Source: Acidimicrobiales bacterium (GTDB lineage: Bacteria; Actinomycetota; Acidimicrobiia; Acidimicrobiales; Aldehydirespiratoraceae). From it: DNA of 59,529 nucleotides. Made by a program: the position numbers and the translations under genes. Of this stretch, positions 1 to 7,729 are shown piece after piece. Below the pieces are notes generated by a model, which was not told the origin of the DNA, did no database searches, and saw only the letters and a program-made list of their open reading frames with translations. Numbering within the stretch: position 1 is the first letter of the stretch; every line of letters starts with the position of its first letter. The DNA lies in contig JAQWLJ010000048.1 in the NCBI GenBank assembly GCA_029247365.1, forward strand, positions 1 to 59,529, read 5' to 3'.

Positions 1-567
1 CGGGTTCTTGCGGTCCACCAGTCGAGGCGGGTGGGGAACGCCACACTGTTCCTGGGCGAGGTCGAAGTCCTCACCGAAGTCAAGGGCTACCAGCTCCGGG
101 ACACCTTCTCTCGCAAGATCCTGGCCAACGAGTCACTCGACCTGCCGGACCAACGGCTCCACACTCGCGCGTTCTGGTACGTCGTGGACACCACCGCCAT
201 CGACGCCGTCGTCACCGCCGGTGGTGACCCGGCCGGCACCTTGCACGCTGCCGAACACGCAGCTATCGGCATGTTGCCGCTGTTTACGATCTGCGACCGA
301 TGGGACGTTGGCGGCGTCTCGACGGTCCATCACCACGACACCGATGGCCCCACCGTGTTCATCTACGACGGCTACCCCGGTGGTGCCGGCATCGCCGAGC
401 TCGGGTGGGAAGCTGGCACCAAGCATCTCGAGGCCACGTTGGAGGCGATCCGGAGTTGTCCCTGCCGCGATGGATGTCCTTCGTGTGTCCAGTCACCAAA
501 ATGCGGCAACGGCAACGAGCCACTCGACAAGTCCGGCGCCGTGACGCTCCTCGATTCCATCCTCTGA
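1..567 (+). CDS. DECH/DEAD-box helicase, C-terminal part only (cut by window start)
   Basis: The frame is open to base 1, so only the last 188 residues or so are visible and the true start lies outside the window. The C-terminus carries the zinc-binding cysteine cluster of DUF1998-type helicases (CPCRDGCPSCVQSPKCG, near the end), preceded by the HTRAFWYVVD and YDGYPGGAG stretches typical of the actinobacterial 'helicase/secretion neighbourhood' DECH helicases. These are predicted ATP-dependent nucleic-acid helicases. The TadE-like gene at 2602-2916 and the HAD-IB hydrolase at 3000 are the usual neighbours of this family, which supports the call. The helicase motifs themselves cannot be seen. 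Confidence 0.8.
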   Translation, partial: RVLAVHQSRRVGNATLFLGEVEVLTEVKGYQLRDTFSRKILANESLDLPDQRLHTRAFWYVVDTTAIDAVVTAGGDPAGTLHAAEHAAIGMLPLFTICDRWDVGGVSTVHHHDTDGPTVFIYDGYPGGAGIAELGWEAGTKHLEATLEAIRSCPCRDGCPSCVQSPKCGNGNEPLDKSGAVTLLDSIL

Positions 568-680
568 GATGACACTGACGTTCGACCTACAAAGGCCGAC
601 GAAGCTGGGAGCCCACGGAGGTCGGCCCCGACAATCGCCACATCAAGGCGGCCGATAGGAACAACACAGGAAGCCATCGA

Positions 681-1632
681 GTGCTCGACATCGCAGTAGA
701 CCGCCTGATCGACCTTGAGGCCGACGCGGTGAACAGCACCGTCGTTCCCCGCGAAGACGGCTACCTGATGATCGCCGGAGACAGCCGTACCCGCCGTGAT
801 TCGTACCTCTACCGACTCGATCACCTGTTCCACCCGGTTGAAGAACAGATACTGCTCGACCATGGACCCTAGGACCACCGCATTGCGCTGTTCGATGGCA
901 AGTACTAGGTATGGGCAAACACGGCAACGGAACCCACATGCTCCACGGTCTGCTTGAGCCCGATCGAGAGGTACTGGAACTCCCCGGGTTCGAGACTCGG
1001 GGGCTAACGACCACCCGCGAGAAGAACTGGTGCCCGTTCGTGACCGACGGGCGACTACGGCTCGTCTACTGACTGTTCCCGAGGCTGATCGTCCTCGAAG
1101 TGCTTGACGGCGACCACGTCCAGATCCACGAACAGCGCAGCCCCAACTCTATTCGTGGGCACTCCAGCACCTCGACCTCGAGACCCTGACGCACTTCGGC
1201 GGCCGCTCGGACCTGGTGGAGTATTGCGGCCACCTAGTCAGCACGTTCCATGCAAAGTACCCCGGTCTCCGGTATCGGCATTTCATGTATGCCTTGAGCC
1301 CGCGTAACCAGATCGTGGGCATCGCCGAAATCAAATACCCAGACAAGCTCTCCTCGAGCAAGCCACTCGACGACTTGACCGAGCGAATGCGGGCCGATGC
1401 CGATTACGCGGAGTTCTTCGCTGCGGGCTATCGACTCAGGCTCGACCGGGTTGCCTCCTCGACCAGGCTCTTCTTAGAGCGCGACCGCTTCTACCTCTCG
1501 GTCGGCGTCAACGGCCTCATCACCAAACTGGCGCTCATCGACACCCGCCAGGTCAACCAGTTGATCCCGTCGAAGGAACGATTCCGCAGTCGGCCGCGAA
1601 AGGCTCGCTTGCGGGTGCTACGACGCCGGTAG
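681..1632 (+). pseudogene. Decayed gene, possibly a beta-propeller glycan-enzyme-like protein
   Basis: A single reading can be followed only by crossing stops and frames. Frame 3 runs from a GTG at 681 (GYLMIAGDSRTRRDSYLYRLD) through TAG at 870-872 and TAG at 906-908 (between them DHRIALFDGKY). Frame 2 continues (TREKNWCPFVTDGRLRLVY) to TGA at 1070-1072 and then LFPRLIVLEVLDGDH. Frame 1 continues from about 1140 (LYSWALQHLDLETL) to 1632. The motifs 'DxR-x-ALFDG' and 'EKNW-PFV' recall five-bladed propeller glycan phosphorylase/hydrolase-like proteins, but family identity is uncertain. Two TAG codons, one TGA and two frame changes make decay far likelier than recoding. The last 400 bases (1216-1632) form an open frame of 138 codons that may be only a relic. 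Confidence 0.55.
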
Positions 1633-1734
1633 CCCGTCGGGCGGTGACCCCGGCCGGCCAGACACTTTTCGAGCACCTGACGCCCACCAAAATCAGCGAT
1701 CCGCGATCGCGAACCACGACGGCAGACTGCACGG

Positions 1735-2601
1735 GTGAGTTCGCTCGATACCACCCACCAAAGCACTGTCGATCCTGACCAGATCGACGATCTCGGGCAC
1801 ATGAACGTCCGCTACTACGGCATCAACGCTGGCGCCGGTACCCGGGCGCTGTGCGAACGATTGGGCCTTACTCAACCAAGGGTTCTCAGCACTTACACCC
1901 GCCATCATCACGAACAGATGGAGGGCAACGAGCTCGAAGTTCGAAGCGCAATCCTGCCCGGGGGCGAGCGACTGCGGATCTATCACGAACTCCGCAACCA
2001 GGCCGACGACGACCTTGCCGCCACCTTCGTCTACGAGTTGGATCATGCGCCGATCGCTGCCCCAGATTTCGTTCTGCCACCCTATGGAGCGCCACGCAGC
2101 CTCGACCTCGACACTGACGCGCTGGCGACCGCTCCCACACTTGCTCGGGTTCGCGGGCTCGGATTGGCCAACCGCAAGCCGCGGCTGATCGACCGGGAAG
2201 ACACCATGGGCGCGGACACGGTCCCTGCCGCCAACTACGGGAGCGTGCTGTGGGGCGGCGATCGCATGGAGGACCAGGAGTCGTGGGTGCGGGTCCTTCC
2301 CGATGGCACCCGCTTTGCCTTCGTCGTGATGGAGCAGCGAGTTTGGTTCCGACTTCGCTCCGTTGCCCTGGGCACGCCGGTACAGACCTTCCGGGCGTCG
2401 CTCGAAGCCGGCGAGAAGATCGGCCGAGACATCGCGTGGAGCTTCAACACCGACACGGGGGAGCCGATCGTCGTATCCGAGACGATCGACCTGTGTTTCA
2501 ACCTCACCGAGCGGCGATCGATGGCCCTCCCCACCGAGATACGCGCCCAAGAGGGCGGCAACCACCCCGAACTCGCCCCCGGCCTCAGAGCGGCACGTTG
2601 A
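1735..2601 (+). CDS. Acyl-CoA thioesterase-like double hotdog protein
   Basis: 288 residues from a GTG start. The N-terminal half contains the hotdog signature DDLGHMNVRYYG (about residues 18-29), as in 4-hydroxybenzoyl-CoA thioesterase-like proteins. The length and a second region around residues 145-260 fit a double-hotdog fold. Such enzymes hydrolyse acyl-CoA thioesters in the cytoplasm; the substrate cannot be read from sequence. The gene ends one base before the convergent TadE-like gene at 2602. No catalytic assignment beyond the hotdog Asp/His region is attempted. Confidence 0.65.
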   Translation: MSSLDTTHQSTVDPDQIDDLGHMNVRYYGINAGAGTRALCERLGLTQPRVLSTYTRHHHEQMEGNELEVRSAILPGGERLRIYHELRNQADDDLAATFVYELDHAPIAAPDFVLPPYGAPRSLDLDTDALATAPTLARVRGLGLANRKPRLIDREDTMGADTVPAANYGSVLWGGDRMEDQESWVRVLPDGTRFAFVVMEQRVWFRLRSVALGTPVQTFRASLEAGEKIGRDIAWSFNTDTGEPIVVSETIDLCFNLTERRSMALPTEIRAQEGGNHPELAPGLRAAR

Positions 2602-2916
2602 TCATTCGGTTCGCATCGTTGCCGAGGCCGTGAGTGGCACTACGTCGAGGAAAACACCGACCAACGGGGCGTCGGACGCTGCGGCGTAGTCGACCCGGAC
2701 GTGAACTCGACCTCCCGACCGCTCCACCGTCACCCGAACTCGACTCGGGCTGAGTCCACCAGCCACCGCCGCGGCGTGCGAGGCAGCTTCGTCGGTGCCA
2801 CCCACGGCAGCGACGCGAGCCCGTTCGCGTGCAGCGTGGGTAACCATCGCCCGCGCGTGGACGACCAACCCGACCAACACACAACGAGCACGACAAGCTC
2901 CCGGAGAGATGCTCAC
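2602..2916 (-). CDS. Short TadE-like secreted/pilus-type protein
   Basis: 104 residues from a GTG at 2916. A short hydrophobic N-terminus (ARCVLVGLVVHARAMV) is followed by an Ala-rich helix and a beta-rich tail (SRVRVTVERSGGRVHVRVDY, then PLVG and LTASATMRTE) that matches the TadE-like proteins found beside actinobacterial DECH helicases. The membrane segment is short, because an in-frame TGA lies just upstream of the start, so the usual N-terminal prepilin-like leader is missing or lies in another frame. The tad ATPase and other pilus genes that normally accompany it are absent here. Possibly a relic. Confidence 0.5.
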   Translation of the reverse strand: MSISPGACRARCVLVGLVVHARAMVTHAARERARVAAVGGTDEAASHAAAVAGGLSPSRVRVTVERSGGRVHVRVDYAAASDAPLVGVFLDVVPLTASATMRTE

Positions 2917-2999
2917 GGGGGAAGTTCACGTTTCGGTGCCCGATCGTCAATGACGAGGTCCGCCATTCGACACAACGGACGGCCCCCTACGATGCCAAC

Positions 3000-3797
3000 G
3001 TGGGCGAAGCAGCATTCTTCGATCTCGACAAGACGGTCATAGCAAAGGCGGCAATGCTCGCGTTCGGGCCCCGGCTCCACCAGGAAGGCATGCTTAGCCG
3101 TCGCCTCGTCGCCCGCGCCCTGTGGGGCCAGATGGTGTTCCGCTATCTCGGCGCCGACGAGGGCCGCATGGAGAAAATGCGGGAAACGGCACTCAAGGTC
3201 GCTGCCGGCTGGGAGAAAGAGCGCATCTCCGAGCTCGTCGATTCGGCACTCACCGAGATCATCGACCCACTCGTGTATACCGAAGCTCTCGAGCTGATCG
3301 ACTCCCATCGAGAAGCGGGACGGCGGGTCTACCTCGTCTCGGCGTCACCGGAAGAGATCGTGCTGCCGCTCGCTCGGCACCTCGGTGTCGATGACGCGAT
3401 CGCCACCCGTGCCCAGATCGACGCAACCGGCCGGTACACCGGCCAGGTCGAGTTTTACTCGGCAGGCGAACACAAGGTCGCCGCAATCAACGCAGAGGCC
3501 GAGGCGTTCGACCTCAACCTCGAGAAGTCGTTCGCGTACTCCGACTCAGTCACCGACCTCCCAATGCTTGAAGCGGTCGGTCACCCAGTCGCAGTCAACC
3601 CCGACAGGGCGTTGCTTCGCGAGGCAACGGCACGAGGATGGGAGATCCGAGTGTTCGACAACCCGCAGCTGCTCGTTGATGGCCGAACCGTGCGGGCACC
3701 CCACCCCGGCACAATCGGCGCAGTCAGTGCCGCGGCTGCGCTCGTTGCGGCCTACTGGTGGAAGACTCGGACGCCGTCGCGGTGGTGGCAACGCTGA
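3000..3797 (+). CDS. HAD-IB family phosphatase (SerB-like)
   Basis: 265 residues from GTG. Motif I is DLDKT at residues 8-12 (nucleophile D8, acid D10), motif II is VSASPEE around residue 117, and motif III/IV is YSDSVTDLPML around 181-191. These are the hallmarks of HAD subfamily IB hydrolases, which dephosphorylate small metabolites such as phosphoserine or lysophospholipids. The C-terminal 25 residues are hydrophobic (AVSAAAALVAAYW) and may anchor the protein to the membrane. The stop overlaps the ATG of the next gene (TGATG), so the two are probably translationally coupled. Mycobacterial relatives lie in the same helicase/Tad neighbourhood. Confidence 0.85.
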   Translation: MGEAAFFDLDKTVIAKAAMLAFGPRLHQEGMLSRRLVARALWGQMVFRYLGADEGRMEKMRETALKVAAGWEKERISELVDSALTEIIDPLVYTEALELIDSHREAGRRVYLVSASPEEIVLPLARHLGVDDAIATRAQIDATGRYTGQVEFYSAGEHKVAAINAEAEAFDLNLEKSFAYSDSVTDLPMLEAVGHPVAVNPDRALLREATARGWEIRVFDNPQLLVDGRTVRAPHPGTIGAVSAAAALVAAYWWKTRTPSRWWQR

Positions 3798-5110
3798 TGG
3801 GACACAGCCACTCCCATGGGCCCAGCGAGCCCGAGAAGCTGATCGACGGCTGGGACCGGTGGTCGCGCGACGCCACAATGCGCGCCACAATCATCGGCGT
3901 CGGCGTTGCCGCATCGCTCACCATTATCGGCATCGTCCTTCTTTGGCCGACCGGCGACGGCCGCGCCGAGGCAATCGCCGCCGGCGAACAGCTCGGAATT
4001 GTCGCGGAGCGACTGTCGGCGACCGTCGTTGACGAGGTCCTCGGGCAGTGCAGCTACTCGACCCCCGACGACATCCAGCTTTGCCGCGAGATCACGTTCA
4101 TCGTCCACGAGGGACCAGAGGCCGGCGCCCTCGTGGCAATCCCGCCGATCAACGCGCGCTTCGACACGTCGATCCCACCCCTCGAAGCCGGCGACGAGGT
4201 GATCCTCGGCTACGAGGACACGACCAACTACTACTTTTTTGCCGACCTCGACCGACGTTCGTCGCTGGCGTGGCTCACCGTGGTCTTCGCCATCTTCGTC
4301 ATCGCGCTCAGCCGGACACGAGGGGTGCTGGCACTCGCGTCGATGGGGATCACCGTCGTGGTCCTGCTCGGATTCGTTGCGCCGTCGGTGCTCGATGGCA
4401 ACGACCCGTTGCTCGTCTGCATTGTCGCTGCAGCGGTGATTGCGATCACGAGCCTCTATCTCACGCACGGCCTCTCACCGACCACCACCGTCGCGCTCGC
4501 CGGCACCCTCGCTGCGCTCGTTCTCACACTTGGGCTGTCGTACGTGTTCTGGGAGTTGGCATCGATCACCGGACTCGGCACCGAGGAAGCGCTCCTCCTC
4601 CCCTATGTCGCAGCGGAACTCGACCTCTCGAAGCTCCTCCTCGGCGGGGCCGTGATCGGTGCACTCGGCGCGCTCGACGACATCACGGTCACGCAGGCCG
4701 CCACCGTGGCCGAGATGCGGCGCCGCGACCCCTCGGCTCCCACCAGCAGCCTCATCACGTCGGGGATCGTGGTCGGTCGAGAACACATTGCCGCCACGGT
4801 CAACACGCTGCTCCTTGCCTACGCGGGCGCGTCGATGCCGCTGCTCCTGCTGTTCAGCATTTCTGACCAGCCCCTCGACATGGTGGCCAACGCCGAAGTG
4901 ATCGCCGTCGAGATCGTCCGGACCCTCTGCGGCTCGATCGGTTTGATCGCGGCAGTACCGGTCACGACCATGCTCGCCGCTATCGCGACCCGCGGCGCCA
5001 TCGATCCTCACACGCACGAGCTCACCGACAATGAACCAACCCAGTCCGACGACGCGCCGGACCTGGCCCGCTGGGAAGACTTCGCTCCCGAGGGCGACGA
5101 TCTCAGCTAA
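3797..5110 (+). CDS. YibE/F family multi-pass membrane protein
   Basis: 437 residues when started at the ATG that overlaps the preceding stop; the N-terminus is then MGHSHSHGPSEP, as is usual for the family. An upstream in-frame start at 3758 would lie inside the HAD gene. One membrane segment near residues 35-50 is followed by an extracytoplasmic domain of about 110 residues. At least six further hydrophobic segments follow, with the GALDDITVTQA motif typical of YibE/F. Function is unknown; some relatives are proposed to be transporters or regulators of exported proteins. The soluble tail is acidic. Probable operon with the HAD hydrolase. Confidence 0.8.
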   Translation: MGHSHSHGPSEPEKLIDGWDRWSRDATMRATIIGVGVAASLTIIGIVLLWPTGDGRAEAIAAGEQLGIVAERLSATVVDEVLGQCSYSTPDDIQLCREITFIVHEGPEAGALVAIPPINARFDTSIPPLEAGDEVILGYEDTTNYYFFADLDRRSSLAWLTVVFAIFVIALSRTRGVLALASMGITVVVLLGFVAPSVLDGNDPLLVCIVAAAVIAITSLYLTHGLSPTTTVALAGTLAALVLTLGLSYVFWELASITGLGTEEALLLPYVAAELDLSKLLLGGAVIGALGALDDITVTQAATVAEMRRRDPSAPTSSLITSGIVVGREHIAATVNTLLLAYAGASMPLLLLFSISDQPLDMVANAEVIAVEIVRTLCGSIGLIAAVPVTTMLAAIATRGAIDPHTHELTDNEPTQSDDAPDLARWEDFAPEGDDLS

Positions 5111-5127
5111 CCCCGGACGCTGCGGAG

Positions 5128-5208
5128 CTAGACGTCCTTGACCTTCCTGGAGAGGATCGCCACAAGGGCGGCGAGAACGACCAGGAGGAGGGCACGGTTC
5201 TTCGACAT
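5128..5208 (-). CDS. Possible 26-residue membrane peptide
   Basis: A short frame reads MSKNRALLLVVLAALVAIL followed by SRKVKDV, a positively charged start, one hydrophobic helix and a basic tail. It resembles the tiny one-helix membrane proteins of actinobacteria but no family can be assigned. No convincing Shine-Dalgarno precedes it, and it sits between the YibE/F gene and the tRNA-Sec gene on the opposite strand. Confidence 0.3.
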   Translation of the reverse strand: MSKNRALLLVVLAALVAILSRKVKDV

Positions 5209-5268
5209 GGTCTGACCGTAGCGAGACTGCCGTGAGATTTCCGGTCGCCCCCCGCTATGGTCCTCGGC

Positions 5269-5364
5269 GGAGGTGTCCGAGCGCCTGGTGGGCTCCCCCG
5301 CCTTCAAAGCGGGTGGGATGGGTGATCCCTGTCCGGCGGGTTCGATTCCCGTCCACCTCCGCCA
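5269..5364 (+). tRNA. selC: tRNA-Sec (selenocysteine, anticodon TCA)
   Basis: The molecule is 96 nt including an encoded CCA (5362-5364). The acceptor stem GGAGGTG (5269-5275) pairs with CACCTCC (5354-5360). The D stem is GAGC/GCTC (5279-5282/5292-5295). The anticodon stem is CCCGC/GCGGG (5297-5301/5309-5313) with loop CTTCAAA and anticodon TCA at 5304-5306. A long variable arm has the stem GGGAT/ATCCC (5315-5319/5325-5329), and the T arm is CGGG-TTCGATT-CCCG. Anticodon TCA reads UGA, and the long variable arm is the form charged by seryl-tRNA synthetase and then converted by SelA. The selA and selB genes lie 15 kb downstream in the same window, which fixes the identity. Confidence 0.95.
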
Positions 5365-5434
5365 ACCATCTTTCCCGGCACCAGCTCTCACCCTTAAGTG
5401 GTGCAGCACGGCCTGGAGCAACCATGATCTCGGA

Positions 5435-6583
5435 ATGAGCGACGACGAGGCTTCCGGCCTGCGCCCCCTGTTCACCGGGGCGTCAATGCACGACTACTTC
5501 CCGATCATGATGAAGGCAGAGCCGTCGGTACGGATGGACGCCGCCCCGGAGCCGCACACCTTCCCAGTCGGCGAGCCATTCGATCTGCCCCAAACGATGT
5601 TCTTCAACGACACCGACCAGTCCGTCGAGGACTGCCTCGTAAACACGGACACGGTCGCCGTCGTCGTTTTGCAAGACGGCAAGGTCCGTCACGAGCAGTA
5701 CCGCCTCACCGGCGGCCCTGGGGTCCACTGGATCTCGTGGTCGGTCGCCAAGAGCTTCATCTCGACCCTCATCGGCATAGCTGTCGAGGAAGGCCGCATT
5801 GCAAGCATCACCGACGCAATTAGCGACTATCACCCCAAACTGGTCGGCTCGGCCTACGAGGGCGTGTCGATCGAAGACGTCCTGCAGATGTCGTCCGGCG
5901 CTCGTTGGAACGAGGACTACGCCGACCCCGAATCCGACATCCACCGCTTCGGCGCTGCCATGACCGGCGAACTAACGCTCGACGATTTCGTACATGGCAT
6001 GGAAAACGAGCACCCACCCGGCTCGCTGTGTCGTTACAACTCTGCCGACACACAAGCCCTCGGCATGATGCTCGCCGGCGCCGTCGGTCGCCCGGTCGCT
6101 GAGTACATGAAAGACAAGCTCATCGACCCATTGGGGTTTGAGGCCGAGGGCTACTGGATAACCGACACCGCCGGGGTCGAGATGACCGCTGGCGGCCTGA
6201 TGCTGACCCCACACGACTTTGCGAAGCTCGGAGAGTTGTTTCGCCGTGGGGGCGACTGGATGGGCGAACAAATCGTGTCCACCGACTGGGTGGCCGCCGC
6301 GACCCGAGCCAACAAGCCCCACACACAGCCCGGAAAGCCTGTCATTGCCGGAGGGAGCCTCCCCACCGGCTACGGCTATCAGTGGTGGCTGCCACCCGGC
6401 GATCGTGGCAACTTCCAAGCGATCGGTATCTACAACCAGTACATCCACGTCGACCCGATGACGGAGTCGGTGATCGTGAAGCTGTCGGCCAACCGAACGT
6501 ATGGCACGGCTACCTCCGAGGAGGCCGACATGGAGGGTGCGAACGATGCCTTCTTCTCGGCCGTCGTGGCCGCGCTCGACTAA
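5435..6583 (+). CDS. Serine hydrolase of the beta-lactamase/esterase (class C) family
   Basis: 382 residues from ATG at 5435; the same frame is open further upstream but only by running through the tRNA. The S-x-x-K nucleophile motif is SVAKSF (about residue 105). YNSADT (about 210) is the tyrosine motif in the YNS form seen in many esterase-type members. No signal peptide is visible, so it is probably cytoplasmic. The family includes esterases and peptidases as well as beta-lactamases. The context (tRNA-Sec upstream, convergent sigma-factor gene downstream) gives no substrate hint, and resistance function should not be inferred. Confidence 0.8.
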   Translation: MSDDEASGLRPLFTGASMHDYFPIMMKAEPSVRMDAAPEPHTFPVGEPFDLPQTMFFNDTDQSVEDCLVNTDTVAVVVLQDGKVRHEQYRLTGGPGVHWISWSVAKSFISTLIGIAVEEGRIASITDAISDYHPKLVGSAYEGVSIEDVLQMSSGARWNEDYADPESDIHRFGAAMTGELTLDDFVHGMENEHPPGSLCRYNSADTQALGMMLAGAVGRPVAEYMKDKLIDPLGFEAEGYWITDTAGVEMTAGGLMLTPHDFAKLGELFRRGGDWMGEQIVSTDWVAAATRANKPHTQPGKPVIAGGSLPTGYGYQWWLPPGDRGNFQAIGIYNQYIHVDPMTESVIVKLSANRTYGTATSEEADMEGANDAFFSAVVAALD

Positions 6584-6673
6584 GCGCTACCGCTCGTTCG
6601 CCAGCCCAACGCGATCGGCGCAGCGTGCGCGCACTCCTCATTTGCCCCGCCGAGGCTTCGAGGGTGCGTGGGT

Positions 6674-7612
6674 TCAGACGCTCAGAAGATCGCGGGCACC
6701 GGTGTCAGACGACGGGTGCCGCAGCTTCGACATCGCCCGAGCCTCGATCTGACGAATGCGCTCACGGGTGAGGTTGAAATGTTCGCCCACCTCTTCGAGG
6801 GTGCGAGGTTCGCCTCGGTCAAGGCCAAAGCGGAGCTTGAGGATCTCGCGCTCACGCTCGTCAAGCGGCGCCAGCAGTCGGGAGATCTCTTCGGGGAGCA
6901 GCGCGGTGGCTGCCACTTCGAACGGCGAGTCGGCGCCTCGGTCTTCAACGACATCGCCAAGTTCAGCATCGCCGTCTTCGCGCAGTGGCTCGGAGAGCGA
7001 CAGCGGCTCGGCCGCGAAGCGCAGCGCCTCGGTGACCTTTTCCTCGGGCATCTCCACTTCGATCGCCAGCTCGGCGAGCGTCGCCGGACGGCCGTACTTG
7101 AGTTCGAGACGGGCTCGCGCTTTTTGCAGCCGAGCGAGCGTGTCGCCGGCGTGCACCGGGAGGCGAATGGTGCGGCCAGTGTTGGCGATGCCACGGGTGA
7201 TCGCCTGACGGATCCACCAGGTGGCGTACGTCGAGAACTTGAAACCCTTGCGCCAGTCGAACTTCTCGACGGCGTGCATGAGGCCGAGGTTGCCTTCTTG
7301 GATGAGGTCGAGCAGGGGCAGACCGGAGGCCTGGTACTTCTTGGCGATGGACACGACGAGACGCAGGTTTGACTGCACAAACGTGCGCTCGGCCCGCTCG
7401 CCCTTCTGCATGGCCCGGCGAAGCTCGCGCTTCTTGGCCGGGGTGAGCTCGGTCTCGACGTTCTCGAACTCGGCTCGCGCCTCGGCGCCGGCCTCGATCG
7501 CCTGCGCCAGCCGCACCTCGTCTTCCTTGGTGAGCAGTGGGTACTGACCGATATCGGTCAGGTATAGCCGAACAAGATCCTCTTCATCCCGCTCGACTCG
7601 CTCCTTCGCCAC
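6674..7612 (-). CDS. RNA polymerase sigma factor, RpoD/SigB-like (sigma-70 group 1/2)
   Basis: 312 residues from GTG, with a strong Shine-Dalgarno (AGGAGG six bases upstream). Region 1.2 begins at LVRLYLTDIGQYPLLT. Region 2 contains the RpoD-type segment DLIQEGNLGLMHAVEKFDW and the melting/-10 recognition helix STYATWWIRQAI. Region 3 follows, and region 4.2 has the helix-turn-helix TLEEVGEHFNLTRERIRQIE. Region 1.1 is lacking, so it resembles actinobacterial SigB or a short primary sigma factor. It directs promoter recognition by RNA polymerase. It is downstream of nadE on the same strand but separated by a strong hairpin, so it probably has its own promoter. Confidence 0.92.
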   Translation of the reverse strand: MAKERVERDEEDLVRLYLTDIGQYPLLTKEDEVRLAQAIEAGAEARAEFENVETELTPAKKRELRRAMQKGERAERTFVQSNLRLVVSIAKKYQASGLPLLDLIQEGNLGLMHAVEKFDWRKGFKFSTYATWWIRQAITRGIANTGRTIRLPVHAGDTLARLQKARARLELKYGRPATLAELAIEVEMPEEKVTEALRFAAEPLSLSEPLREDGDAELGDVVEDRGADSPFEVAATALLPEEISRLLAPLDEREREILKLRFGLDRGEPRTLEEVGEHFNLTRERIRQIEARAMSKLRHPSSDTGARDLLSV

Positions 7613-7654
7613 GGAAGACCTCCTGCTCCTAGCGCCGTTCTCGCACTGTACCGA

Positions 7655-7680
7655 TCGCGCGGTGGGGAGCCACCGCGCGA
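7655..7680 (-). terminator. GC-rich hairpin downstream of nadE
   Basis: A perfect 11-bp inverted repeat (TCGCGCGGTGG / CCACCGCGCGA) with a 4-nt loop lies 50 bases past the nadE stop and 43 bases before the sigma-factor start. There is no T-run after it on the minus strand, so it is either a weak intrinsic terminator of the high-GC type or an RNA-stabilising element. Confidence 0.5.
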
Positions 7681-7729
7681 TTCCACCGATTCGTCTTCGG
7701 CACGTAATCGGCGCGACCTGAGGTGGATC

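Noticed and set aside
1070-1072. In-frame TGA inside a conserved-looking protein (RLVY-stop-LFPRLIVL), tempting as a selenocysteine codon because the window encodes Sec machinery
   Set aside because: Two TAG stops and two frameshifts occur in the same gene within 300 bases, and the position is not a redox-type context, so decay explains it.
5273-5434. Extension of the serine hydrolase upstream to 5273
   Set aside because: The extension lies inside the tRNA-Sec gene; the ATG at 5435 gives a normal-length protein.
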